From positions 1 to 33,412 of the forward strand of contig JAFWUC010000037.1 of assembly GCA_017518705.1 (NCBI GenBank): a DNA stretch of 33,412 nt. The letters are read 5' to 3'. The notes beneath the pieces were generated by a model, which saw only the letters and a list, made by a program, of their open reading frames with translations, did no database searches and was not told the origin of the DNA. Source of the stretch: Clostridia bacterium (lineage in GTDB: Bacteria; Bacillota_A; Clostridia; Christensenellales; Aristaeellaceae). The position numbers were made by a program, and so were the translations under genes. The stretch's first letter is position 1. Each line of letters opens with the position of its first letter. This document shows, in pieces, positions 6,047 to 13,906 of the stretch.

Positions 6047-6160
6047 TTATGACAGTTTTTGATAGTTACCGTCCGCATCCATGACATAGCCTCCGCCGCA
6101 TTTGACCTGAAAATCGAAATAACCGCCGCGCGGTCTGGCATATTCTTCCATGATCGCCAT
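6047..6160 (-). CDS. Possible 37-aa small protein
   Basis: Between the HMA gene and the operon terminator an ATG at 6160 opens a 37-codon frame: MAIMEEYARPRGGYFDF, then QVKCGGGYVMDADGNYQKLS. GAGGCGGGACGG precedes the start and could serve as a ribosome binding site. The composition (RPRGGYF, CGGGYV, DADGNY) is protein-like rather than random, and the frame ends 96 bases before the terminator. It begins 20 bases after the HMA stop. The function is unknown; with only one cysteine it is not an obvious metal chelator. Existence as a gene rests on position and composition only. Confidence 0.4.
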   Translation of the reverse strand: MAIMEEYARPRGGYFDFQVKCGGGYVMDADGNYQKLS

Positions 6161-6179
6161 GACCGTCCCGCCTCGTTTT

Positions 6180-6440
6180 CTATCTCTTCCGTAAGAAGGA
6201 AAACAGGCCTTTCTTTTCGGCGGTCTCGGTGCTTGCGGACACGAAGGTATACCCGGCGGCGTTCACCGTTTCCCTGAGCTTTTCGATGTCCGGCGGCAGT
6301 TCGGACAGGATCACCGTCTCGCCTTTCGAGCTGGACGAACTCACCTTCCTGACCCTGAAAGCCCTGCGGATTGCGTCATTTATGTGCGCTTCGCACATGC
6401 CGCACATCATGCCGTCTATCTTCAGTGTGGTTTTGATCAT
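6180..6440 (-). CDS. Heavy-metal-associated (HMA) domain protein
   Basis: An 86-aa single-domain protein of the HMA/copper-chaperone type: beta strand MIKTTLKIDG, metal loop GMMCGMC with C13 and C16, the helix EAHINDAIRRAF, and the expected later strands and helix (ETVILSELP, EKLRETVNAAGY). The C-terminus adds a basic tail (KKGLFSFLRKR) beyond the domain. Such domains bind Cu(I) or other soft metals and hand them to partners. The ATG at 6440 has GGGAG 9 bases upstream, and the gene follows the permease stop by 13 bases, so it belongs to the ABC operon. The metal cannot be told from sequence; the DtxR-like boxes in front of the operon point to iron or manganese control. Confidence 0.85.
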   Translation of the reverse strand: MIKTTLKIDGMMCGMCEAHINDAIRRAFRVRKVSSSSSKGETVILSELPPDIEKLRETVNAAGYTFVSASTETAEKKGLFSFLRKR

Positions 6441-6453
6441 GATTTATTCTCCC

Positions 6454-8748
6454 TTATTCCTCCGTCTTGAGCGCCGCCACCATGTCTATGCGGCGGTTCT
6501 TGCGCGCGACCATGAGACCCACTGCCAGGGATACTCCGAATGTGAGCAGCACGCTGACCAGCCAAGTAGGCAGCCCCAGCACCAGTTTAAGCTCATATTC
6601 GGACGCCAGCGCCTCCAGCAGGTATTTGAGCACGCCCACGCCCGCGGGCACGCCTATGATTATGCCCAGCACGGTCAGCCACAGGTTCTGACTGATCAGC
6701 AGCCGCCCTATCTTTCCGTCCTTAAAACCCACCACTTTCAGCGTTGCCATTTCCCGATAGCGCTCGGTGTAGCTCATCACGCCAAGGTTGTACAGCACCA
6801 CTATGCCCAGAATCACCGCCGCCAGCACCAGCAGCAGTATCATCTTGTTCATCAGGTCCATAAAGGTGTCGAAAGAGTCCATTACGGACTGCTTGCTCTG
6901 CTTGTTGAGTATGCGCGCGTCTTCGGGTATCTCGGTCTCATCCGTGAATATCGAGGACACGGTGTACGGGATGCCGATACTGTCCGCAAAGACGTCGGTC
7001 ATGAATATGCCCTCGGTCATGGAGTCCAGCACTCCCGCCACGGTGACAGTGTAATGCTCGTCGCTGTCGTACGGGGAGAAGGAAAGCGTGTCGCCTGCCT
7101 TCAGCTTCCGGTCGCGGGCGATGCGGGAACAGATGTATACGCCGTCGTCGGTCAGCGGCACTATGTTCATGTCCGTGTCGGCGAAGCGCACTTTATCCCG
7201 GGTCACGGAATAGACCTCCATGGAATAGCCCTTGTCCCCGATCTGTATCGCGCGGGAAGCTGCCCAGTCTCCGTCAAGCTGCTCTGCCAGAGCTTTCCCT
7301 TCTTCGAGAGTGATGTTCTCGCTGTCCAGGTTCACGCGGGTGGTGTAGTTAATCGCCTTCTCATAGAACACGTCCAGGAAGGCGTCCATGGTGTCCTTCA
7401 TGCCCATGCCGCCCACCAGAAGCACCATGCAGCCCACTATGCCGAACAGCGTCATCGCGCTGCGGGCTTTGTGGCGCACGCAGTCCCTCAGGTTCCACTT
7501 GGTGCCGAAGCCCAGCGCCTTGAAGCGCCCGGTCTCCTCAAAGCGCAGGTGCTTCATGCGTTTGGGAGCGTAGGGCCTTAACGCGTCCGCGGCGGTGCCG
7601 GCAAGCATCCTGCGCACGGACAAAAACCCGATCAGCGTCAGAAACGCGTTTATGCCTGCCAGCACGAACCAGGTGAAGCCGGGCGCGTGCAGCGACCAGG
7701 AAGGCATGTCTATGTAAGTCGCCATCGCGCCGTCCGGATTCATTATGAACCAGCCCAGCCAATAGCCCACGCCTATGCCGACAGCCGTGCCGATCAGGCC
7801 GATTATCAGCGCATAGGCGGAATAATGCGCGAGTATGCGGCGGTCTTTGAAGCCCAGTGCCTTGAATGTGCCGATCTGGGTCTTCTCGCTGGCGGTGATG
7901 CGGTGCATGGTGGTCACCATGGTGAGTATGGCGATGGCCAGGAACAGCACCGGCAGTATGCTCGCCATGGTCTTTCCCTCATTCACCTCTCCCTGCGCCT
8001 CTGCCCAGGACACGGTCTCTGCCTTTGAAAGTACCAGCCGGGTAGTGCCAAGTGCCCTGTCCGCCAGTTCCACGAAAGCAGCCTTGTCCAGCGAAGACTT
8101 CACGTTTATCTGGTGGTATACTGAGCCGATGAACGCCCTGTACAGCGCGGGCACCGCCTTGTCCAGCATGGCCGGCGATATGTACACATAGCCGTAGGAA
8201 GTGTAGTCCGGCATCATCTGCGTGGTGTCGGGCAGGCAGATCAGGTATTCGCCGGATTTGACCAGGCCTTTGACCGTACCTTCCACGTTTACGCTCTGGT
8301 AGGTCAGCGTCATCGCGTCGCCGAGACCTATCCCGTTGGCGGCTGCGTAGGAATCCGACAGCCAGAAGCCTTCCGTGTCGGTTGCGTCGTAGGGTTCGCC
8401 GGACATGAGCAGGATGCCCGACACGTTCATGTTTTCGCTGACCGTAAGCGCCAGAGTGTCCGTGTCATCCTTTACCGCCACATTCACCGAAAGGAAGCGC
8501 GTCGCGTCATCCACGCCCGGGACAGCCTTTACTGCCTCAAGATCCTTTTCGCTGAAACTTTTGTCGCTATAGATCCGGAAGTCCGCGAATCCCGTGGCGT
8601 CGTATATCTGTTTGGTGTTTACTTCCAGCGAATACCATTCCACGTTGAAGCCCAGGAACACACCTGTTCCCAGGGCCACCATTATCACCATGGAAATGAA
8701 CTGCGCCTTGTACCTCCAAAGAGTGCGAAACAGTTTTTTCAGCAGCAT
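6454..8748 (-). CDS. ABC transporter permease with two FtsX modules (MacB-like)
   Basis: A 764-aa inner-membrane protein. A first membrane helix (about 16-36) is followed by an extracytoplasmic domain (about 40-255) and a block of three helices near 260-385 around the motif TFKALGFKDRRIL. The same plan is then repeated: a helix at ~430-450, a second outside domain, and three helices in the last 130 residues around TLKVVGFKDGKI. The duplicated FtsX signature (LKALGF/LKVVGF) marks a tandem FtsX permease of the MacB/LolE superfamily. These are usually mechanotransmission systems or exporters rather than classical importers. The ATG at 8748 overlaps the ATPase stop as TAATG, so translation is coupled. 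With the ATPase it should form one transporter; the substrate is unknown, though operon partners suggest a metal-linked role. Confidence 0.9.
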   Translation of the reverse strand: MLLKKLFRTLWRYKAQFISMVIMVALGTGVFLGFNVEWYSLEVNTKQIYDATGFADFRIYSDKSFSEKDLEAVKAVPGVDDATRFLSVNVAVKDDTDTLALTVSENMNVSGILLMSGEPYDATDTEGFWLSDSYAAANGIGLGDAMTLTYQSVNVEGTVKGLVKSGEYLICLPDTTQMMPDYTSYGYVYISPAMLDKAVPALYRAFIGSVYHQINVKSSLDKAAFVELADRALGTTRLVLSKAETVSWAEAQGEVNEGKTMASILPVLFLAIAILTMVTTMHRITASEKTQIGTFKALGFKDRRILAHYSAYALIIGLIGTAVGIGVGYWLGWFIMNPDGAMATYIDMPSWSLHAPGFTWFVLAGINAFLTLIGFLSVRRMLAGTAADALRPYAPKRMKHLRFEETGRFKALGFGTKWNLRDCVRHKARSAMTLFGIVGCMVLLVGGMGMKDTMDAFLDVFYEKAINYTTRVNLDSENITLEEGKALAEQLDGDWAASRAIQIGDKGYSMEVYSVTRDKVRFADTDMNIVPLTDDGVYICSRIARDRKLKAGDTLSFSPYDSDEHYTVTVAGVLDSMTEGIFMTDVFADSIGIPYTVSSIFTDETEIPEDARILNKQSKQSVMDSFDTFMDLMNKMILLLVLAAVILGIVVLYNLGVMSYTERYREMATLKVVGFKDGKIGRLLISQNLWLTVLGIIIGVPAGVGVLKYLLEALASEYELKLVLGLPTWLVSVLLTFGVSLAVGLMVARKNRRIDMVAALKTEE

Positions 8749-9449
8749 TACCAGTCCACCTCTTCCGCGGACAGGGGCTGCGCCTGATCGATGCGGTCCT
8801 CTATCCTGCCGTTCTTTACCCGGATCACGGTATCCGCCATCTTCGCGATGTTCTGGTTATGGGTCACTATGATTATCGTTTTGCCCATGTCCCGCGCCAT
8901 GGAGAGCAGGAGCTTAAGCACCACAACGCCGGTCTGCGAGTCCAGGGCGCCGGTGGGTTCGTCGCACAGCAGTATGTGCGGGTTTTTTGCCAGCGCCCTG
9001 GCTATGGAGACCCTCTGCTGCTCGCCGCCGGAAAGCTCGGAGGGGAACTGGTGGATATGGTCGGCCAGGCCCACAGCTCTGAGCATGTCGTGGCTGGAGA
9101 GCGGATGGGGTGCGATCTCCTTTATCAGCGCCACGTTCTCTATCACCGTCAGCGTGGGGATCAGGTTGTAACTCTGGAATATGAAGCCCACATACGCAGC
9201 CCGGTATTCGGCCAGTTCGTTGGGCGAAAGCGTCGAAATATCCTTGCCGTTTACCGTTATGGTCCCTTCCGTGGGACTGTCCAGACCGCCCAACAGGTTG
9301 AGCAGCGTGCTTTTCCCGGCGCCGCTGGGCCCCAGCACCACTATGAATTTGCCTTCTTCCAGGCTCAGATCCACATGATCCAGCGCCCGCTGCTCATGCT
9401 CACCGTTTTTGTACACTCTTGACACGTCCCTGAATTCCACTATCGCCAT
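8748..9449 (-). CDS. ABC transporter ATP-binding protein (LolD/MacB type)
   Basis: A 233-aa nucleotide-binding subunit with all ABC motifs: Walker A GPSGAGKST (40-48), Q-loop Q92 in FQSYNLIP, signature LSGGEQQR (139-146), Walker B ILLCDE (159-164), D-loop and H197 in VTHNQN. The FQSYNLIPTLTVIENV pattern is typical of the LolD/MacB/SalX subfamily, which pairs with FtsX-type permeases such as the next gene. It acts at the inner face of the membrane, powering the 764-aa permease. It is the first gene of the operon. A strong promoter with two palindromic operators lies 110-160 bases upstream. Start at the ATG at 9449 gives a standard MAIVEFRDVS beginning. Confidence 0.93.
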   Translation of the reverse strand: MAIVEFRDVSRVYKNGEHEQRALDHVDLSLEEGKFIVVLGPSGAGKSTLLNLLGGLDSPTEGTITVNGKDISTLSPNELAEYRAAYVGFIFQSYNLIPTLTVIENVALIKEIAPHPLSSHDMLRAVGLADHIHQFPSELSGGEQQRVSIARALAKNPHILLCDEPTGALDSQTGVVVLKLLLSMARDMGKTIIIVTHNQNIAKMADTVIRVKNGRIEDRIDQAQPLSAEEVDW

Positions 9450-9555
9450 ATCGTTTTCACTCCTGCTCTGCTATATATTTTGTTTATACCGATGACTCTC
9501 CCGCATCGATGCTTTCCGCGCATGCCTGTCAGCTTTGATCACACATGCTCAGATT

Positions 9556-9571
9556 GTTAGTCTCAGCTAAC
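9556..9571. promoter_or_regulatory. Operator 1: GTTAG-N6-CTAAC palindrome
   Basis: GTTAGTCTCAGCTAAC has perfect 5-bp arms. It lies just downstream of the -10 box, near the transcription start. Its spacing to operator 2 is 30 bp centre to centre, about three helix turns. The TTAG...CTAA arms resemble DtxR/IdeR/MntR-family boxes. Confidence 0.6.
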
Positions 9572-9578
9572 ATATGAT

Positions 9579-9608
9579 ATTATAAATTAGCCGCGGCTAA
9601 CAAGTCAA
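9579..9608 (-). promoter_or_regulatory. Promoter of the ABC/HMA operon
   Basis: Minus-strand -35 TTGACT (9608-9603), 18-base spacer, -10 TATAAT (9584-9579). The spacer is almost filled by operator 2, so a bound repressor would block RNA polymerase. The leader to the ATG at 9449 is about 120 bases. Confidence 0.75.
9586..9601. promoter_or_regulatory. Operator 2: ATTAGCCGCGGCTAAC palindrome in the promoter spacer
   Basis: The core TTAGCCGCGGCTAA is a perfect 14-bp palindrome placed between the -35 and -10 hexamers. It shares the TTAG...GCTAA frame with operator 1. A metal-dependent DtxR-family repressor is the best guess. A MarR-type repressor is an alternative, because some of their sites are also short palindromes near exporter genes. 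Confidence 0.6.
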
Positions 9609-9711
9609 GGGCTGTCGGGCCGGAAATATGATTTTAACTTATATTTATATGGATCCTGCCCTTCCGGACCGCCGGGCGGCGAGTTCCGGCTGCAGGAAGA
9701 ACGCGCCGTAC

Positions 9712-9740
9712 TTGACAGCGGACCCGAGGAAGCATATCAT
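9712..9740 (+). promoter_or_regulatory. Promoter of the 9833 membrane-protein gene
   Basis: TTGACA (9712-9717), 17-base spacer, TATCAT (9735-9740). Transcription should start near 9747. The 383 bases between 9450 and 9832 contain this promoter plus the divergent operator-controlled promoter and no gene that I can support. Confidence 0.6.
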
Positions 9741-9832
9741 GGTAGTGTGGCGCGCATATGTGCGGCGCCGTGAGTGATAAACAGGCAGTGCCCCGTTTCG
9801 GGAACGATCCGGGGATTTGGTGAAATCAGTCT

Positions 9833-10633
9833 ATGAGCATGTATACATATCCTTCGTACGGCAAAGGCAGGCGGAAGATCAGCACGATAAGCATGCTGCA
9901 CTATGTGCGGCTGGCGTACAGGTCTGTGCTGTTCATTCTGCTTTTGATCAGTTATATCCGGTTCCGGATCAAAAGCAGCAGCGAAATGCTGAGCGGGCTG
10001 GTAGCTCATCCTGCCATCCTGGCAGTCACCTGGATCGTTTTCGCATTTGAAATGCTGCTGCGTTTCTTCCCGTCCAGATATGAAAGCCCCGGAAGTCAGA
10101 AACAGTTTGCCCGCAACTACATAAAGTCGGGAAATACCGACATAAGCATACCGGACAACAATGCGACGCTTCTGGTCGCCCTGGTCTGGATCATCTTTAA
10201 CGGCGTCTTCGGAGCGCTCCACATGCTGGGCATACTGGACGACGGGATCATGCTGCTGCTGTGCGGCTTCTACTCGGTATGCGACATGATATGCATACTG
10301 TTCTTCTGCCCATTCCAGTCGTGGCTGCTTAAAAACAAATGCTGCAGTTCCTGCCGCATATACAACTGGGACTACGCGATGATGTTCACGCCGCTGTTCT
10401 TCGTGCGGCGCGGCTATTACTGGAGCCTGCTCGTTCTGTCCGTCGTGCTGCTGCTGCGCTGGGAGATCACCTTTTTCCGGCATCCGGAGCGCTTTTCCGA
10501 AAAGACCAACGAATACCTGAAATGCATGAACTGCACGGAAAAACTCTGTTCGCACAAAAAGCAGCTCAAGACGCTCTGGCGGCAGATAGAGCGCAGCGCG
10601 CAGGAAAGGCTCAGCCGCTTAAGAAAGCCGTGA
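9833..10633 (+). CDS. Membrane protein of unknown function with Cys motifs
   Basis: A 266-aa polytopic protein with five likely membrane segments (about 28-43, 58-78, 112-132, 136-162, 195-211). Between the fourth and fifth is a cysteine cluster C170-C171-x2-C174 followed by RIYNWDYAMMFTP. After the last helix comes HPERF and then C231-x2-C234-x4-C239-x-H241. The two clusters could together bind a metal or an iron-sulfur centre on the same membrane face. I recall clostridial hypothetical membrane proteins with the same RIYNWDY and HPERF stretches, but no known function. The start is the ATG at 9833 or the one two codons later; the ribosome binding site is weak. It has its own promoter, divergent from the metal-type ABC operon, and is followed 73 bases later by the FAD oxidoreductase. 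Confidence 0.75.
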   Translation: MSMYTYPSYGKGRRKISTISMLHYVRLAYRSVLFILLLISYIRFRIKSSSEMLSGLVAHPAILAVTWIVFAFEMLLRFFPSRYESPGSQKQFARNYIKSGNTDISIPDNNATLLVALVWIIFNGVFGALHMLGILDDGIMLLLCGFYSVCDMICILFFCPFQSWLLKNKCCSSCRIYNWDYAMMFTPLFFVRRGYYWSLLVLSVVLLLRWEITFFRHPERFSEKTNEYLKCMNCTEKLCSHKKQLKTLWRQIERSAQERLSRLRKP

Positions 10634-10706
10634 CGGCGTACGCTCCCCCGCAGTGCACAGGCGGCAAGGCTTTATCAGAAGGCAGACAGGAAAAAAGGGA
10701 CGAAAA

Positions 10707-11996
10707 ATGACGATTCGCGAAGGAAAAGAGTTTGACGTCATAGTCGCCGGCGCGGGCTGCGCGGGCTTCTGCGCGACCGTGCAAGCCGGACGGAGCGGAC
10801 TGAATACCGCGCTGTTCGAGCATTTTGCCATGCCGGGCGGCGCGCTGACTGACCTGGGCAGCAATTCCATAGACCAGTTCAACAATCCGCACAGACCGGC
10901 GGGCGACAGGCAGGTCATCGCGGGGATCGGCTGGGAGTTCGTCCGGGAGCTTGAGCGCCGGGGTTTTGCCGAGATCCCCGACATGGACGCGCCGTATCGC
11001 GTGCACTGGCAGTACGGCGTGAAGGTGAACCCCATCGCCGCAGCCCAGTGCATGGACGACTTTCTGCTGGAAGCGGGCGTGCATCTGTTTTACCGGCAGG
11101 GCATCGTGGCCGTGGAGACCACGGACACGCCGTCGGGCATTCGCGTGGACGCGGTGATCGTTACGACGAAGGACGGCCCGGTCCGGCACAGGGCACGGTT
11201 CTTCATCGACTGTACCGGAGACGGCGATCTGTGCGCCTGGGCCGGCGCGAAATACGAGATCGGAGGATCTCTCCAGCCGGGAACTATCCGTCTGTATCCG
11301 TGCGGAGACGCTTCCCAGTCGGATCTTGCGAAGGCCGACCGGATCTGGCAGGAACAGGTCGCAAAATCCCCCGAGCTCTCCGATATGCTGTGCTCGGGCC
11401 GCTTTGAGGATTTCCTACGCTCAGGCGGCGACAACACCAACCACGTCTGCGGTCTTAACACCGCCGACAGCGATGACCGCACGCTTGCCGAGATCCGTTC
11501 GCGGCGCGATCAGGTGCGACTGCTGTCCGCGCTCAAACAGAGCGGAGCCCCCGTGCACGTGCTGGCCAGTGCCCCGGAGTCTGCGGCGCGGGAAAGCCGC
11601 AGGATACTGGGCGACGCGTATATGACGGGCGAAGATTACCTCCCCAAACGCGTATATGAAGACGCCGTCTGCTATACCTACTGGTTCATAGACATCCACC
11701 GCGAAAACCGCGCGTCCGAGATCGTCTATCTGCAAGATGAAAACACGCCGACCGTCCCTTTGGGCGCGCTGCGTCCCCGCGGGCTCGCAAACGTCTATAT
11801 CGCGGGCCGCTGCGTGTCTTCGGACCGTCCCGCAAATTCGGCTATCCGCGTCAAGGCGTCCTGCATGGCAATGGGTCAGGCAGCAGGCGCGGCGGTCGTT
11901 CAGGCTGTGCGGCGCGGGGACGCGGATACCCGCTCGATAAACATAAACGAACTTCGCGCTTACCTGACCGGGCAGGGAGCCATAGTTCCCCAATAA
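10707..11996 (+). CDS. FAD-dependent oxidoreductase (FAD_oxidored family)
   Basis: The ATG at 10707 (GGGA 6 bases upstream) gives 429 aa; the open frame extends further but overlaps the previous intergenic region. The N-terminus carries the dinucleotide-binding fold VIVAGAGCAGFCATVQAGRSG with G15-x-G17-x2-G20. The middle has the second FAD segment FFIDCTGDGDLCAWAGA, and the C-terminus has the VYIAGRCVSSDRPANSAIR motif that closes over the flavin, then AMGQAAGAA. This layout is that of the FAD-dependent oxidoreductases often found in carbohydrate gene clusters of anaerobes. Their substrates are mostly undefined, though sugar or sugar-acid oxidation is suspected. It probably shares a transcript with the 9833 gene and ends at the terminator at 12110-12147. 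Confidence 0.88.
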   Translation: MTIREGKEFDVIVAGAGCAGFCATVQAGRSGLNTALFEHFAMPGGALTDLGSNSIDQFNNPHRPAGDRQVIAGIGWEFVRELERRGFAEIPDMDAPYRVHWQYGVKVNPIAAAQCMDDFLLEAGVHLFYRQGIVAVETTDTPSGIRVDAVIVTTKDGPVRHRARFFIDCTGDGDLCAWAGAKYEIGGSLQPGTIRLYPCGDASQSDLAKADRIWQEQVAKSPELSDMLCSGRFEDFLRSGGDNTNHVCGLNTADSDDRTLAEIRSRRDQVRLLSALKQSGAPVHVLASAPESAARESRRILGDAYMTGEDYLPKRVYEDAVCYTYWFIDIHRENRASEIVYLQDENTPTVPLGALRPRGLANVYIAGRCVSSDRPANSAIRVKASCMAMGQAAGAAVVQAVRRGDADTRSININELRAYLTGQGAIVPQ

Positions 11997-12109
11997 AGCG
12001 CCTGCCCGGCGCCTTTCAAAATGGCAGACAGCTACCTGTAAATACGATGTGCGGTATGCCCGCAGATAAGCCGCTTTCGCTGAGCTGACTCCAGTCCCGT
12101 TTTGACAGC

Positions 12110-12147
12110 AAAACCCCTCGGAAGCTTTGAGCTTTCGAGGGGTTTTT
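12110..12147. terminator. Bidirectional intrinsic terminator
   Basis: AAAACCCCTCG (12110-12120) pairs with CGAGGGGTTTTT (12136-12147), with an inner AGCT/AGCT helix. It ends the oxidoreductase transcript and, with a shorter T-run, can serve the convergent MATE gene. Nothing else is visible in 11997-12284. Confidence 0.85.
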
Positions 12148-12284
12148 ATTTGCTTGCTGCCCCGCGATGATGAAGCGCTCTGTGGCGTAAAATGTGGGTC
12201 TGTCCGTCCGGGAGCATTATGCCCTCGATGCTTTTGCGGTTTGTCCCCCGGGTCCGCGCCGGAATAAAGCGGGATATCGTTTTT

Positions 12285-13682
12285 CTAATCCGCCAGCAGC
12301 TTTTTCCAGTGCCCGGTCCGGAAGCGGAGCCCCATCAGCACGCACCGGGCGGCGTTGTCAAGGCACATGCACACTACCGCATGGGGCAGCCCCAGACCGA
12401 AGACCCTGATCAGCAGATAAACTCCCAGCGTCCGTATGCCCCAGTTGCACGCCGCGGTTATGTAGAAAGGCCATTTCGTGTCGCCAGCCCCCCTCAGCGC
12501 GCCCGCGAATATCCAGGCAGATGTCTGGATGGGCTGAATAAAGGCGACGATGCGCAGACAGACTTTTGCCAGCGCGATCGCTTTTTCGTCGGGCGTGATT
12601 ATGCGCACCAGCGGGTCGGCGAAAACATACAGCATTACCCCGGCGAACACCATGACCGAGGCGCCGATGCCGATGGTGTAATGCGTGTAGCGTACGGCAA
12701 GATCGGGTTTCTTCGCGCCGAGGGACTGCCCCACCAGCGTCGTCACCGCCGTGGCGAACGCGAAGGCGGGCATGAAGGAAATCGATTCGCAGGTGGAGTA
12801 AACCGAGTTCGCCGCGAAAACCACCGTGCCCAGGGATGCGACGCAGCGCGTCACAACGATCCCGGAAAACGACATGCAGAAGCGTTCCAGCATGGCGGGA
12901 ACGGACAGCTTGACTACCCTGTTGATCACGTTGAAATCAGGTTTGAAGGAATCGTGAAGCGATATGCGGCACTGCCCGTTTTTGATAAACAGCAGTATAA
13001 GCAGCGTAAGTCCGCCGATCAGCCAGCTGACACCCGTGGATACAGCTGCGCCCACCACGCCCCAGCCCGCGCCCGGCACAGAGAGCTCAAGCCCGAACAG
13101 GCTCACTGTATGTGGGTCGTTGATCAGAAGATAGTTGCCCACGATGTTGAAAACGTTCACGAATATGTTGACCCTGAGCGGCGTTCTGGTGTCGCCCAGA
13201 CCCCGGAACACGGAACCCAGCACCATGATCGCCATGGTGAATATCCTAAACGCCGATGTGATCAGCAGATACGCGGAGGCCTTATCCATGATTTTATCCT
13301 CCGCGCCCATCCAGCGGGGAATGTGGCGGTGGAGCGCGCAGGTAAGCAGCGCGATGGGCAGACCGACGCTGAAAAGCAGGATAATTGCGTGCCGGATGTA
13401 GGCTTTTGCGGCTTCATAGTCTTTTGCGCCTACGCTGCGCGCGACATATGCCGTCAGGCCTGTGCCCAGCGCCATTATCACGCCGTTGAACAGAAATACA
13501 AAGGAATTGCTTATGGATATGGAAGCCGTCGCCTCAACGCCCAGCGCGCCCACCATTGCCGTATCGGCAAACGAGACCAAAGTGGATAGTATCTGCTCAA
13601 GGAAAAGAGGCCATGAAAGCAGAAAGATTATTTTGAACGGAGAGATGCTGTCGTCTGTCAGATCGATTTTTCTGTGTGCCAT
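12285..13682 (-). CDS. MATE family efflux transporter
   Basis: A 465-aa inner-membrane protein with twelve predicted helices in two homologous halves. It starts with the classic MATE sequence SPFKIIFLLSWPLFLEQI, and FADTAMVGALG follows in helix 2. Repeated motifs such as GSVFRGLGDTRTP and, in the second half, GALRGAGDTKWP are diagnostic of multidrug/toxin extrusion (DinF/NorM-type) antiporters. These export cationic compounds with Na+ or H+. The chosen start is the ATG at 13682, which has GGAGG with a 6-base spacer; an earlier ATG at 13697 lies within that ribosome binding site. Its promoter is consensus-like and the gene is a single unit. The substrate is not predictable. Confidence 0.93.
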   Translation of the reverse strand: MAHRKIDLTDDSISPFKIIFLLSWPLFLEQILSTLVSFADTAMVGALGVEATASISISNSFVFLFNGVIMALGTGLTAYVARSVGAKDYEAAKAYIRHAIILLFSVGLPIALLTCALHRHIPRWMGAEDKIMDKASAYLLITSAFRIFTMAIMVLGSVFRGLGDTRTPLRVNIFVNVFNIVGNYLLINDPHTVSLFGLELSVPGAGWGVVGAAVSTGVSWLIGGLTLLILLFIKNGQCRISLHDSFKPDFNVINRVVKLSVPAMLERFCMSFSGIVVTRCVASLGTVVFAANSVYSTCESISFMPAFAFATAVTTLVGQSLGAKKPDLAVRYTHYTIGIGASVMVFAGVMLYVFADPLVRIITPDEKAIALAKVCLRIVAFIQPIQTSAWIFAGALRGAGDTKWPFYITAACNWGIRTLGVYLLIRVFGLGLPHAVVCMCLDNAARCVLMGLRFRTGHWKKLLAD

Positions 13683-13714
13683 ACAACCCCTCCCCATCAC
13701 ATGCTTATTTATTT

Positions 13715-13743
13715 ACTATAAACGAAATCCGCCGTAAATGCAA
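13715..13743 (-). promoter_or_regulatory. Promoter of the MATE gene
   Basis: TTGCAT (13743-13738), 17-base spacer, TATAGT (13720-13715) on the minus strand, about 30 bases before the start codon. Confidence 0.65.
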
Positions 13744-13906
13744 GATATAGTTTTCAATAATACCGGATAGGCATGAAACAGTCTTCCCTCAAATATATTC
13801 CGTCCCCCGGCAGGAGAAAGCGCAGCATGTATAGAATAATATATGTTTGGACTGCTGCCTGTCCGGGCGGTGCCCGGATATAGCCATATAAAAGGAGCCG
13901 TGAATT

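Noticed and set aside
6229..7581. 450-codon open frame on the plus strand antisense to the FtsX permease
   Set aside because: His/Val/Gln-rich low-quality composition, no ribosome binding site, and the opposite strand encodes a clear two-module permease.
12192..13589. 465-codon frame antisense to the MATE gene
   Set aside because: Arg/His/Gln-rich mirror translation of a membrane-protein gene; no motif and no start signals.
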